Source: Aurantimonas sp. HBX-1 (lineage in GTDB: Bacteria; Pseudomonadota; Alphaproteobacteria; Rhizobiales; Rhizobiaceae). From it: DNA of 64,000 nucleotides. A program made the position numbers and the translations under genes. Below are positions 25,700 through 33,893 of this stretch, in pieces. The first letter of the stretch is position 1, and every line of letters begins with the position of its first letter. The notes under the pieces were generated by a model. That model was not told the origin of the DNA. It saw only the letters and a list, made by a program, of their open reading frames with translations, and ran no database searches. Location: positions 62,001 to 126,000 of the forward strand of contig NZ_CP090066.1 in assembly GCF_021391535.1 (NCBI RefSeq). The letters run 5' to 3'.

Positions 25700-26914
25700 A
25701 TGTCCCAGGAGGCGACCCACAGCCCCGTGCCGCTCGACAAGCCGGAACGCCGCGCCGCCGTCTCGGCCGGCTTCATCCGGCGGCACATGCGCGAATACGG
25801 CATTCTCATCGCGCTGATCGTCATCATGGCGTTCTTCCAGGTGATGACCGACGGCATCCTCCTGAAGCCGGTCAACCTCACCAACCTGGTGCTGCAGAAC
25901 AGCTACATCATCATCATGGCGCTGGGCATGCTGCTGGTCATCGTCGCCGGCCATATCGACCTGTCGGTCGGCTCGGTCATGGGCTTCGTCGGGGCGCTCG
26001 CCGCGGTGATGATCGTCCAGTGGGACATGAACTACTTCCTCGCCGGCCTCATCTGCCTCGCCGTCGGCGCGGCGATCGGCGCCATGCAGGGCTACTGGGT
26101 CGCCTACTGGCGCATCCCGTCCTTCATCGTCACGCTGGCCGGCATGCTGGTCTTCAAGGGACTGACGCTCTGGCTCTTGGCCGGCCAATCGGTCGGGCCG
26201 TTCCCGGCCGGCTTCCAGCTGATCTCCTCGGGCTTCCTGCCCGACCTGTTCGGCGGCGAGGACGTCAACCTCCTCTCGCTGTTCCTCGGCGTCCTCGTCG
26301 CCGGCACGATGCTGACGCTGGCGCTGCGCTCGCGCCTGCGCAACCGCGCCGGCGGCCACGACGACGAGCCGCTCGGCTTCTTCCTCGCCCGGAACATCAT
26401 CCTGGCCGGGGCGATCCTCTATCTCTGCTGGCTGCTCGCGACCTTCCGCGGCTTTCCCAACGTCCTGATCGTCATGGCGCTGTTGATCAGCGTCTATTCC
26501 TTCGTCACCACCCGGACGACGATCGGCCGGCGCATCTATGCGCTGGGCGGCAACGAGAAGGCGACGCGGCTCTCCGGCATCAACACCGAGCGGCTGACCT
26601 TCCTGACCTTCGCCAACATGGGCATGCTGGCGGCGCTGGCGGGCCTGGTCTTCGCCGCCCGGCTCAACACCGCGACGCCGAAGGCCGGGCTCGGCTTCGA
26701 GCTCGACGTCATCGCCGCGGTGTTCATCGGCGGCGCCTCGATGTCGGGCGGCGTCGGCACCATCGTCGGCGCGGTGATCGGCGCCTTCATCATGGGCGTG
26801 ATGAACAACGGCATGTCGATCCTCGGCATCGGCATCGACTACCAGCAGGTGATCAAGGGCCTCGTCCTGCTGCTCGCCGTCATCTTCGACGTCTACAACA
26901 AGAACCGCGCCTGA
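25700..26914 (+). CDS. gguB: GguB-type sugar ABC transporter permease
   Basis: A 404-residue inner-membrane permease of the BPD_transp_2 family. It has about ten helices, with the typical MLLVIVAGHIDLSVGSVMGF near residues 75-95 and IAAVFIGGASMSGGVGTIVG near residues 335-355. A hydrophilic stretch of about 30 residues (LRNRAGGHDDEPLGF) separates the halves, as in Agrobacterium GguB. It forms one importer with ChvE and GguA. Confidence 0.9.
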   Translation: MSQEATHSPVPLDKPERRAAVSAGFIRRHMREYGILIALIVIMAFFQVMTDGILLKPVNLTNLVLQNSYIIIMALGMLLVIVAGHIDLSVGSVMGFVGALAAVMIVQWDMNYFLAGLICLAVGAAIGAMQGYWVAYWRIPSFIVTLAGMLVFKGLTLWLLAGQSVGPFPAGFQLISSGFLPDLFGGEDVNLLSLFLGVLVAGTMLTLALRSRLRNRAGGHDDEPLGFFLARNIILAGAILYLCWLLATFRGFPNVLIVMALLISVYSFVTTRTTIGRRIYALGGNEKATRLSGINTERLTFLTFANMGMLAALAGLVFAARLNTATPKAGLGFELDVIAAVFIGGASMSGGVGTIVGAVIGAFIMGVMNNGMSILGIGIDYQQVIKGLVLLLAVIFDVYNKNRA

Positions 26915-26948
26915 CGCGCAGCGGCGGACGGGCAGGGGGAAGAACACC

Positions 26949-27896
26949 ATGACGGCTCGAACAGCGCTCGCCATCGTCGGCGTCGGCAAGATCGCGCGCG
27001 ACCAGCATCTGCCGTCGATCGCCCGCAACCCGGCCTTCGAGCTGGTGGCGGCGGCGAGCCGCCATGCGCGGGTCGACGGGGTCGAGAACTTCGCGACGGC
27101 GGCCGAGATGCTGGATGCGATGCCGGCGATCGAGGCGGTGGCGCTGTGCATGCCGCCGCAGGCAAGGCATGCCGTCGCCGCCGAGGCGCTGCGGCGCGGC
27201 AAGCATGTGCTCCTGGAGAAGCCGCCGGGCGCGACGCTGTCGGAGATCGACCACCTCGCGGCCCTCGCCGAGACAAGCGGCGTCAGCCTCTTCGCCACCT
27301 GGCATTCGCGCTTCGCCCCCGGCGTCGAGCCGGCGCGCGACTGGCTGGCGGGCAGGACCGTCCAATCGGTGCGGATCGACTGGATGGAGGACGTGCGCCA
27401 CTGGCATCCCGGCCAGGACTGGATCTGGGAGCCGGGCGGGCTCGGCGTCTTCGATCCCGGCATCAACGCGCTGTCGATCCTGACGCGGATCCTGCCGGAG
27501 CCGGTCTGGCTGACCGCGGCGGAACTGTCGTTTCCGGAGAACCGCGCGGCGCCGATCGCGGCGCGCCTCAGCTTCCAGGGCCCCGCCGAGCTCGCGGCCG
27601 AGGCGGTGTTCGACTGGCGGCAGACCGGCCCGCAGACCTGGGACATCGTGGTCGAGACCGATGCGGGCAGCCTCGTTCTCTCCGCAGGCGGCGCGAGGCT
27701 CGCCATCGACGGTGCGGTGGTGAGCGAGGCGCCGGAGGCCGAGTATGACGGCATCTATGCCCGTTTCGCCGAACTGATCGCAAAGCGCGAATCGGACGTC
27801 GACGTCTCCCCGCTCCGGCACGTGGCGGACGCCTTCATGCTGGGACGCCGCACGGTCGTCGAGCCCTTCCACGACCAGCCGGGGGAAGCCGGTTGA
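26949..27896 (+). CDS. gal: D-galactose (L-arabinose) 1-dehydrogenase, Gfo/Idh/MocA family
   Basis: A 315-residue oxidoreductase. The N-terminus ALAIVGVGKIARDQHLPSIA is the Rossmann motif of Gfo/Idh/MocA enzymes, LLEKPPGATLSEID is the EKP motif, and GQDWIWEPGGLGVFDPGIN holds the substrate-site residues. This combination resembles pseudomonad and rhizobial D-galactose 1-dehydrogenase, which makes galactono-lactone. The next two genes encode kinase and aldolase of the same oxidative (De Ley-Doudoroff) route. No lactonase gene is next to it. Confidence 0.82.
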   Translation: MTARTALAIVGVGKIARDQHLPSIARNPAFELVAAASRHARVDGVENFATAAEMLDAMPAIEAVALCMPPQARHAVAAEALRRGKHVLLEKPPGATLSEIDHLAALAETSGVSLFATWHSRFAPGVEPARDWLAGRTVQSVRIDWMEDVRHWHPGQDWIWEPGGLGVFDPGINALSILTRILPEPVWLTAAELSFPENRAAPIAARLSFQGPAELAAEAVFDWRQTGPQTWDIVVETDAGSLVLSAGGARLAIDGAVVSEAPEAEYDGIYARFAELIAKRESDVDVSPLRHVADAFMLGRRTVVEPFHDQPGEAG

Positions 27897-28795
27897 TGCC
27901 GTTCTGCGCCCTCGTCGACTGGGGCACGTCGAGCTTCCGGCTGTGGCTGGTCGATCCGGCAGGTCAGGTGCTGTCCGAGCGCCGCAGCGACGAGGGGATG
28001 CTGTCCGCGGGGCCGGACCGCTTCGCGGCGATTCTCGAGGCGCATCTGGATACCATCGCGGCGCCCGCCGACCTGCCGGTGGTCGCCTGCGGTATGGTCG
28101 GCGCCCGCCAGGGCTGGGCGGAAGCGCCCTATGTCGACACGCCGGCATCGATGGCGGCGATCGCCGCCAAGGCGCTTCGCGTGCCCGGCCACGCGCGGCC
28201 GGTGTATCTACTGCCGGGCGTCGCCCAGCGGCAAGCTGACGCGCCGGACGTCATGCGCGGCGAGGAGACCCAGCTCGTCGGGCTTCCCGCGGGAGAGGGC
28301 ACTGAGATCGTCTGCCTGCCCGGCACGCACTCGAAATGGGTGACGCTTGCCGACGGCCGCATCGAGCGCTTTGCCACCTTCATCACCGGCGACCTGTTCG
28401 CCGCCGCCAGCCGCCACACCATCCTCCGGCACTCGGTCGCCGAACCCGCCGGCCCCTTCGACCCGGAGCGGTTCCGCACAGCCTTCCTGGCCGGGCTGGA
28501 GCGGCCGGCGGAACTCGCCAACCGCCTCTTCGCCATCCGCGCCGGCGCGCTGCTCGGCCTCAGGGAAAACGGCGATGGCGGCTCGGCGGTGTCGGGTCTA
28601 TTGGTGGGTCTCGAATTTGCCGGCGCCAGAAGCCGGCTCGGCCGGATCGAAGGCATGACCCTGGTGGCGAGCGGACCCCTTCTCGAAATCTATCGCATGG
28701 CCGCCGAGGCGGCCGGGATCGCGGTCGTGTCGGCGGACGCGGAAGCGGCGGCAAGGGCGGGGCTGCTTGCCTGCGCCCGGGAGATCCTGCCGTGA
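27896..28795 (+). CDS. dgoK: 2-dehydro-3-deoxygalactonokinase
   Basis: A 299-residue kinase starting MPFCALVDWGTSSFRLWLVD, the nucleotide-binding start of DgoK. Later come VACGMVGARQGW, LPGTHSKWVTL and GLLVGLEFAGAR, all typical. It phosphorylates 2-keto-3-deoxygalactonate with ATP. ATG 27896 is used; its first base overlaps the preceding stop (TGATG). Its own stop overlaps the GTG of the aldolase gene, so gal, dgoK and dgoA are translationally coupled. Confidence 0.9.
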   Translation: MPFCALVDWGTSSFRLWLVDPAGQVLSERRSDEGMLSAGPDRFAAILEAHLDTIAAPADLPVVACGMVGARQGWAEAPYVDTPASMAAIAAKALRVPGHARPVYLLPGVAQRQADAPDVMRGEETQLVGLPAGEGTEIVCLPGTHSKWVTLADGRIERFATFITGDLFAAASRHTILRHSVAEPAGPFDPERFRTAFLAGLERPAELANRLFAIRAGALLGLRENGDGGSAVSGLLVGLEFAGARSRLGRIEGMTLVASGPLLEIYRMAAEAAGIAVVSADAEAAARAGLLACAREILP

Positions 28796-29436
28796 CCGGA
28801 CCCGTTGTCTGGCCGACCCTGCGGCGCGATCTGGTGGCGATCCTACGGGGCCTGCCGCCGGCCGACTGCGAAAGCATCGTCGCGACGCTGATCGAGGCGG
28901 GCTTCGAGGCGATCGAGATCCCGCTGAACTCGCCGGAGCCGTTCCGATCCATCGCGGCCGCCGCGCGCATCGCCCCGCCGGGCCTCCTGATCGGCGCCGG
29001 CACGGTGCTCGACACCGAGGCGGTGGACCGGCTGGCCGAAGCCGGCGGCCGGCTGCTGGTCAGTCCGAATGTCGATCCTTCAGTGCTCGCCCGCGCGGCC
29101 GGCCACGGCATGGTCACGATGCCGGGCGTGTTCACGCCGACGGAGGCGCTGGCGGCGGCTGCGGCGGGCGCCTCGGCGCTGAAGTTCTTTCCGGCGAGCG
29201 TGCTCGGCCCTTCCGGCATCGCGGCGATCCGCGCGGTGCTGCCGGCCGGGCTGCCGGTCGGCGCCGTCGGCGGGGTCTCGGAGGCGGACTTTGCTGCCTA
29301 CGCGCGGGTCGGCGTCCGGCATTTCGGCCTCGGCTCCTCGCTCTACCGCCCCGGCGACGACGCCCGGACCGTCCGCCAGCGCGCCGACCGCGCCATCACC
29401 GCCTATGACGCGGTGCATGGCGGCCGCTCGAGCTGA
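28792..29436 (+). CDS. dgoA: 2-dehydro-3-deoxy-6-phosphogalactonate aldolase
   Basis: A 214-residue class I KDPG/KDPGal aldolase. It has VAILRGLPPADC near the N-terminus, IEIPLNSPEPFRSI around residue 45, LIGAGTVLD, and the Schiff-base lysine in ASALKFFPAS. The NSPEP motif distinguishes KDPGal aldolase from KDPG aldolase (where TLRT is common). The start is GTG, forming GTGA with the dgoK stop. It splits KDPGal into pyruvate and glyceraldehyde 3-phosphate and completes the galactose route. The gene ends the operon. Confidence 0.9.
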   Translation: MTGPVVWPTLRRDLVAILRGLPPADCESIVATLIEAGFEAIEIPLNSPEPFRSIAAAARIAPPGLLIGAGTVLDTEAVDRLAEAGGRLLVSPNVDPSVLARAAGHGMVTMPGVFTPTEALAAAAAGASALKFFPASVLGPSGIAAIRAVLPAGLPVGAVGGVSEADFAAYARVGVRHFGLGSSLYRPGDDARTVRQRADRAITAYDAVHGGRSS

Positions 29437-29534
29437 CCGCCCGGCCGGTCGCGCGCATCCGGGCGATCGCGGCGTGACCGGACGCCCGAACGCCTGACCC
29501 CGTCCCCCGAAGGAGCCCCGGGTCGCCCGGCGGG

Positions 29535-30200
29535 TCAGCCGCCTTCGAGGGCGATCAGCTCCTCGATCGACATCGGCTGGAGCTGCACCGATGCCGGGGC
29601 AGGGGCCGGAACCGCCTGCTGCACCGCGACGGGGCGTGGCGCCGGGGCCTGGATCTCCGCATAGCCGACGCTGCGCGCCGCCACGCGCGTCGGCGCGCGG
29701 TCGTCGGGATTGACGAAGGGCGGGTCGGACAGGCGCCGGGCGTTCTTGCGCTTCTCGTAGAAGGCGTTGCCGCCGGCGACGATGTGGTAGTGCATGTTTG
29801 TGTAGGGGAAGGTCATGCCGGCGGTGTGGAAGAACATCGCCTTGCGCACCCCCGGATGCCGTTCGCCGCGCAGCACGCGGGTCGCCATCTTCGAGGCGAG
29901 CTCCTTGCCCTTCCCCATGGGCTTGGAGAGGACGCCGGGCGCGAACTGTTTCTTCTGGCCGACGACGCCGCAGACGGTCTTCGGATAGAGCCCGCTCTCC
30001 ATGCGGTTCATCACCACGGTGCCGACCGCCAGCATGCCGTCCGGGCTCGAGCGGTTCGATTCGAAATACATCACCCGCGTCATGCACTCGTGCGCCGTCA
30101 GCGGCCGCATTCGCGGACCGGACGCACAGGCGCCAAGGCCCATCAGGACGAGCATCAGCAGCGCGTTGCGGCGAAGAATCGTCGGTGTCGGCAGAGCCAT
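29535..30200 (-). CDS. SleB-like cell-wall hydrolase, lipoprotein
   Basis: A 221-residue protein. The N-terminus ends in LMLVLMGLGAC, a lipobox, so it should be a lipoprotein facing the periplasm. The core HECMTRVMYFESNRSSPDGMLAVG and VVMNRMES is the catalytic part of the hydrolase_2/SleB family with the conserved glutamate in YFES. It likely cuts peptidoglycan glycan strands. A low-complexity Pro/Ala tail ends in MSIEELIALEGG. I used ATG 30200; an upstream in-frame start would bury the signal. Confidence 0.82.
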   Translation of the reverse strand: MALPTPTILRRNALLMLVLMGLGACASGPRMRPLTAHECMTRVMYFESNRSSPDGMLAVGTVVMNRMESGLYPKTVCGVVGQKKQFAPGVLSKPMGKGKELASKMATRVLRGERHPGVRKAMFFHTAGMTFPYTNMHYHIVAGGNAFYEKRKNARRLSDPPFVNPDDRAPTRVAARSVGYAEIQAPAPRPVAVQQAVPAPAPASVQLQPMSIEELIALEGG

Positions 30201-30350
30201 CGCGAAGTCTCGGGCATCGAAACGTCCGGGGACGTCAGAGCCGCCGAGCTTGCGCAGCAAAGCTTAATGGGTGGTGCGCCCGGGCCGCAGCCCGGGGGCA
30301 ATCGCCCGCGATGGTTAAGACTTGACGAAAATGCCGTGCATCCGCCGGTA

Positions 30351-30872
30351 TCAGCTCGTGCCGGCTTCGCGCCTGACGGTCCGCAGCGCACTGCGGGCGG
30401 ATGTGCCGGAGCCGGTCAGCACGCTGAACGATCCGTCGGTCTCCAGCACCACGGCCAGAACCTTGTCGAGGTCGGCATGGCCCTGGCTGCGCACGGCGGC
30501 GAGGATCTCCTCCTCGGTGACCCGCTCCTCCCGCAGCATCGGGCCGATGAAGCGGCCGTCGTGGAACAGCAGCGACGGCTTGGCCTTGATGATCGACTGG
30601 AAGCGCTCGGAATGCACCGAGGCGGCCGCCACCGCATATTGCAGGCCGCAGAGCAGCGCGAAGGCGAGCAGGCCTTCGACAAGCGCGACGTCGCTGCTGA
30701 GCAGCACTGTCGCCAGCGTCGAGCCGAGCGCCACCGTCACCACCAGGTCGAACGCGTTCATCTTCGACAGCGTCCGCTTGCCGGTGACCCGGAGCAGGGA
30801 CACCAGCCCCACATAGGCGAGGATGCCGACGACGAAGATCCGCCAGAGATCGTACCAGCTGTCGAAGAACAC
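30351..30872 (-). CDS. DUF421 (YetF-type) membrane protein
   Basis: A 173-residue protein with three N-terminal hydrophobic helices (residues about 8-90) including GKRTLSKMNAFDLVVTVALG, the hallmark of DUF421. A cytoplasmic domain follows with KPSLLFHDGRFIGPMLREERVT. YetF-like proteins are of unknown biochemical role, though related ones affect spore germination. The gene lies three bases after the small exported-protein gene and should be cotranscribed with it. Confidence 0.85.
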   Translation of the reverse strand: MFFDSWYDLWRIFVVGILAYVGLVSLLRVTGKRTLSKMNAFDLVVTVALGSTLATVLLSSDVALVEGLLAFALLCGLQYAVAAASVHSERFQSIIKAKPSLLFHDGRFIGPMLREERVTEEEILAAVRSQGHADLDKVLAVVLETDGSFSVLTGSGTSARSALRTVRREAGTS

Positions 30873-30875
30873 TGG

Positions 30876-31208
30876 TCAGCCGGCGTTTTCGGTGAGGCTG
30901 TCGCAGCGCACCCACCACTGGTCGGGCAGGGCCACGTCGCGCAGGTTCTGGAGAACGCCCTGGCCGGCCTCGGAGAACTCGATGACGCAGAGCGTGCCGT
31001 TCTCGCTGCGCACCGGGGTGATCGAAAGAGTGCGGCAGCCGTCCGGCATCAGCTGGCCGTCGCTGTTGAGGATCTGCTCCAGATCCTGCTGCGTCTGGCA
31101 CGCCGGAAAGCCCTGGCGCGCGGGTGCGGCGTCCTGCGCCACGGCGGGCGCCGAGATGGCGGCGGCGAATGCAGCGGAAGCGAGGGCGAGGGTGGCGTAG
31201 CGAAGCAT
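30876..31208 (-). CDS. Small exported protein of unknown function
   Basis: A 110-residue protein with a Sec signal peptide, MLRYATLALASAAFAAA, and cleavage probable after AVAQ near residue 25. The mature part is about 85 residues with four cysteines (ACQTQ, DGCRTL, LCVIEF, RCDSL), which could form two disulfides in the periplasm. I do not recognise a family. It is upstream of and coupled to the DUF421 gene. Confidence 0.7.
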   Translation of the reverse strand: MLRYATLALASAAFAAAISAPAVAQDAAPARQGFPACQTQQDLEQILNSDGQLMPDGCRTLSITPVRSENGTLCVIEFSEAGQGVLQNLRDVALPDQWWVRCDSLTENAG

Positions 31209-31585
31209 GGGGGCCTCCAGGTGGTGTGTCCGTCATCCACGCCGCGACGGGCGGGTGGAATCGGCATGGGTCAGGGAACGGTCCTGATGCCAACCGCCCG
31301 GGGAGCGCGAAGTTCCCGGGCATATCCCGTCATCGCCGCGAGGTTGGATCGGTACGGATCGCCGACGCGTCGCCGACGGGCCCGGCGCCCGAAGTGGACG
31401 ATGAAAGCCGGCGCCGGCACGCCCACGAAACCTTGACCGCCGCGAGCCTGCCCGCTATAGACGCGCGAAGATTGTGGGCGTGGCTCGACTGCTGCGCCTG
31501 TTTGTGTTCGCCCTATCCGCAACGACTGACAAGAAGACGGTCCGGACCGACGCGTTCGAGAGCCGATCTAACGAACGGAGATAAA
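31209..31585. other. 377-bp divergent promoter region upstream of rplU
   Basis: No convincing gene. It carries the promoters for the minus-strand pair and the plus-strand rplU-rpmA operon. I see no clear L21 leader structure, and no sigma-70 boxes that I would trust. The last bases ACGGAG before the rplU ATG are its ribosome site. Confidence 0.5.
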
Positions 31586-32209
31586 ATGTTCGCAGTCATC
31601 AAGACCGGCGGCAAGCAATATCGTGTTGCTGCCAACGACCAGTTCACCATCGAGCGCCTGCCCGGCGAGGCCGGTGACCTCGTGACGTTCAAGGAAGTCC
31701 TGATGGTCGGCTCGACCATCGGCGCGCCGTTCATCGAAGGCGCCTCCGTGACCGCCGAGATCATCGGACAGACCCGCGGCAAGAAGGTCATCTCCTTCAA
31801 GAAGCGCCGTCGCCAGAACTCCAAGCGCACCCGCGGCCACCGCCAGGACCTGACGGTCGTGCGCGTCGCCGAGATCCTCACCGACGGCAAGGCGCCGACC
31901 AAGACCAAGGCCGACCGGCCGTCGCAGGCCGCCAAGCCGGTTGCCGCGAAGTCGGACGACGAGGCCGTGGCGACCGGATCGGCCGCTCCGCTGTTCACCG
32001 CCCCTGGCGGCGACAAGGACAAGCTGACGAAGATCAAGGGTATCGGCCCGGTGGCCGAGAAGCAGCTCAACGAGCAGGGCATCACCACCTATGCCCAGAT
32101 CGCGGCGCTGACCGACGAAGACGTCGCCCGCATCGACGCCAACATGCCGTTCAGCACGGCGCAGATCGAAGACTGGCGCGGCCAGGCCCAGGAACTGGCG
32201 AAGAACTAA
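31586..32209 (+). CDS. rplU: 50S ribosomal protein L21, with C-terminal HhH extension
   Basis: The first about 100 residues are canonical L21: MFAVIKTGGKQYRVAANDQF, KEVLMVG and FKKRRRQNSKRTRGHRQD. The total is 207 residues, twice the bacterial norm. After a Lys/Ala-rich linker (about 110-140) comes a helix-hairpin-helix-like domain, LTKIKGIGPVAEKQLNEQGI to AQIEDWRGQAQELAKN. This type of tail is seen in other rhizobial L21 proteins. L21 binds 23S rRNA in the large subunit. It is followed by rpmA, 47 bp downstream. Confidence 0.95.
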   Translation: MFAVIKTGGKQYRVAANDQFTIERLPGEAGDLVTFKEVLMVGSTIGAPFIEGASVTAEIIGQTRGKKVISFKKRRRQNSKRTRGHRQDLTVVRVAEILTDGKAPTKTKADRPSQAAKPVAAKSDDEAVATGSAAPLFTAPGGDKDKLTKIKGIGPVAEKQLNEQGITTYAQIAALTDEDVARIDANMPFSTAQIEDWRGQAQELAKN

Positions 32210-32256
32210 GCCCGGGGATCATTCCCTGCGAGCCGTGACAGGCAAGGAGAACAACG

Positions 32257-32526
32257 ATGGCACATAAGAAAGCAGGCGGCTCGTCGCGTAACGGTCGCGA
32301 TTCGGAGTCCAAGCGCCTCGGCGTGAAGAAGTTCGGCGGCGAAGCCGTGATTCCGGGCAACATCCTGATCCGTCAGCGCGGCACGCGCTGGCATCCGGGC
32401 GCCAATGTCGGCATCGGCCGGGATCACACCCTCTTCGCCAAGGCCGAGGGTAACGTAGCGTTCCAGCACAAGGCGAATGGCCGCACCTTCGTGGCCGTCC
32501 TGCCGAAAGCCGAAGCAGCCGAGTGA
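32257..32526 (+). CDS. rpmA: 50S ribosomal protein L27
   Basis: An 89-residue L27 starting MAHKKAGGSSRNGRDSESKR, with RQRGTRWHPGANVGIGRDHT and FVAVLP. The N-terminal tail reaches the peptidyl-transferase centre. The pairing with rplU and nearby obgE is the usual order in bacteria, here with two accessory genes in between. A perfect hairpin terminator follows 74 bp downstream. Confidence 0.96.
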   Translation: MAHKKAGGSSRNGRDSESKRLGVKKFGGEAVIPGNILIRQRGTRWHPGANVGIGRDHTLFAKAEGNVAFQHKANGRTFVAVLPKAEAAE

Positions 32527-32600
32527 CCGGAGCTTCTCAGCGCCGGCGTTCCACCGACCCGGCGCTCTGAAACCTCCGAAAGATCGGAACTCAGGGCTGA

Positions 32601-32632
32601 AAAAGGGGAGATGGACCGCCATCTCCCCTTTT
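32601..32632 (+). terminator. Intrinsic terminator after rplU-rpmA
   Basis: Perfect 14-bp stem AAAAGGGGAGATGG / CCATCTCCCCTTTT with a 4-base loop ACCG; the descending arm ends in TTTT. It lies between rpmA and the acetyltransferase gene. Confidence 0.85.
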
Positions 32633-32654
32633 CGCATGCCGGAGGGCCGATGCG

Positions 32655-33233
32655 ATGACGTCCGAAGAACTGGCGCCTGGCGCCTTCGTCAACGACGACA
32701 GGCGGCTGCGCACGACGCGCCTGTCGCTGCGCCGGCTGCGGCCGGACGATGCCGAGCCGATCGCCCGCCAGGCGAACGACCGCGGCGTCGCGCAGATGAC
32801 GGCGCGCATCCCGCATCCCTACAGCCTGGCCGACGCCCGCGCCTTCGTCGCCGACCCGGGCGACGAGTTCATCCGCGCGGTTGTCCTGGCCACCGACCAG
32901 CGGCTGATCGGCGTCGCCGGCCTGAAGCCCCGCCCGGACGGGACCGCCGTCTCGCTCGGCTACTGGTTCGGCCGCGAGCACTGGGGCAAGGGATACGCCA
33001 CCGAGGTCGTCCAGGCGCTGGTCGACTTCGCCTTCGTCTCCTCCGACATCGCCTGTGTCTGCGCCAGCTGCCGGGTGATCAACGGCGCCTCGCGGCGGGT
33101 GCTGGAGAAATGCGGCTTCCAGCTGCGTCGGACCGGCATCCTCGACACGGCTTCGGCAGGCCGCGTCTCGGTGGAGGAGTACCACCTCGACCGCGGCACC
33201 TGGACGGCGCTGAAGGCCTGGGGCGGGAAGTGA
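32655..33233 (+). CDS. GNAT-family N-acetyltransferase (RimJ/RimL type)
   Basis: A 192-residue GNAT protein. The acetyl-CoA loop is GYWFGREHWGKGYATEVV around residues 105-122, after LIGVAGLKPRPDGTAVSLGY. The last part CRVINGASRRVLEKCGFQLRRTG is typical of RimJ/RimL-like enzymes that acetylate protein N-termini or small amines. Substrate unknown. It starts just after the rpmA terminator and shares a GTGA overlap with the following lipoprotein gene. Confidence 0.85.
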   Translation: MTSEELAPGAFVNDDRRLRTTRLSLRRLRPDDAEPIARQANDRGVAQMTARIPHPYSLADARAFVADPGDEFIRAVVLATDQRLIGVAGLKPRPDGTAVSLGYWFGREHWGKGYATEVVQALVDFAFVSSDIACVCASCRVINGASRRVLEKCGFQLRRTGILDTASAGRVSVEEYHLDRGTWTALKAWGGK

Positions 33234-33811
33234 CGGGCCTTCTGTCCCGGCGTGTCGGGTCGGTGCGGCGATGGGTTTTCGCGGCACTCCTGCTGTTGCC
33301 GCTGTCCGGCTGCGGTGGCGGGCCGGCGCCGGTTCCCGACGGGTTTTCGCTGGCCGAGTTCTTCGACGGGCAGTCCGTCTCGCAGGGCACGGTCCGGACG
33401 GCGCTGGTCTTCGGCGAGGCCTTCACCGCCAGCTTCCAGGGACGGCGAGAGGCCGATCGCCTGTGGCTGGACGAGCGGTTCGTCTTCGACGACGGCGAGC
33501 GGCTGCAGCGCTGGGAACTGTCGCGCAGCCGGGCCGGCATCTACAGCGGCACGGTGGCGACCGAAGACGGCGACGGCAAGCTCGCACCGCCTGTCCCGGT
33601 GACCGGCTGGGCGACGGCGGACGGGGCGGCGCTCACCTATGACGGGTTCGCTCCCGGCGGCGGCGACACGCTGCTGAACTTCCGGCACGTGATGACCGGC
33701 AACGGCGACGGCACGCTCGCCAACCATGTCACGATCTCGAAGTTCGGGATCCCGATCGCCACCTCCGAGGTGACGTTCGCCAAGACCGAGGCCGACCTCC
33801 CGCCGGGCTGA
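33230..33811 (+). CDS. DUF3833-family lipoprotein
   Basis: A 193-residue protein with a lipoprotein signal: basic start, hydrophobic WVFAALLLLPLSGC and a Cys at the lipobox. The mature part FSLAEFFDGQSVSQGTVRTALVFGEAFTA and RWELSRSRAGIYSGTV are typical of DUF3833, a beta-rich periplasmic family of unknown role. The start is GTG 33230, overlapping the acetyltransferase stop by four bases. obgE starts 82 bp downstream. Confidence 0.8.
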   Translation: MTGLLSRRVGSVRRWVFAALLLLPLSGCGGGPAPVPDGFSLAEFFDGQSVSQGTVRTALVFGEAFTASFQGRREADRLWLDERFVFDDGERLQRWELSRSRAGIYSGTVATEDGDGKLAPPVPVTGWATADGAALTYDGFAPGGGDTLLNFRHVMTGNGDGTLANHVTISKFGIPIATSEVTFAKTEADLPPG

Positions 33812-33893
33812 TCCCGGCGTTTTCAATCGATCCCCTTGCGGTTATGAAGGCGACACGCCGCTCACGACCGCCGCGCAGCGAAAGAGCCACCCG

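Noticed and set aside
24002..27754. A 1250-codon open frame on the minus strand
   Set aside because: It lies antisense to chvE end, gguA, gguB and gal, which have clear families. It is a product of high GC at third positions, with Asp/Arg/His-rich composition.
30279..30296. CCCGGGC - CGCA - GCCCGGG hairpin near the DUF421 gene end
   Set aside because: Stem is clear but has no T-tract and sits 55 bp from the stop; could be chance in this GC-rich DNA.
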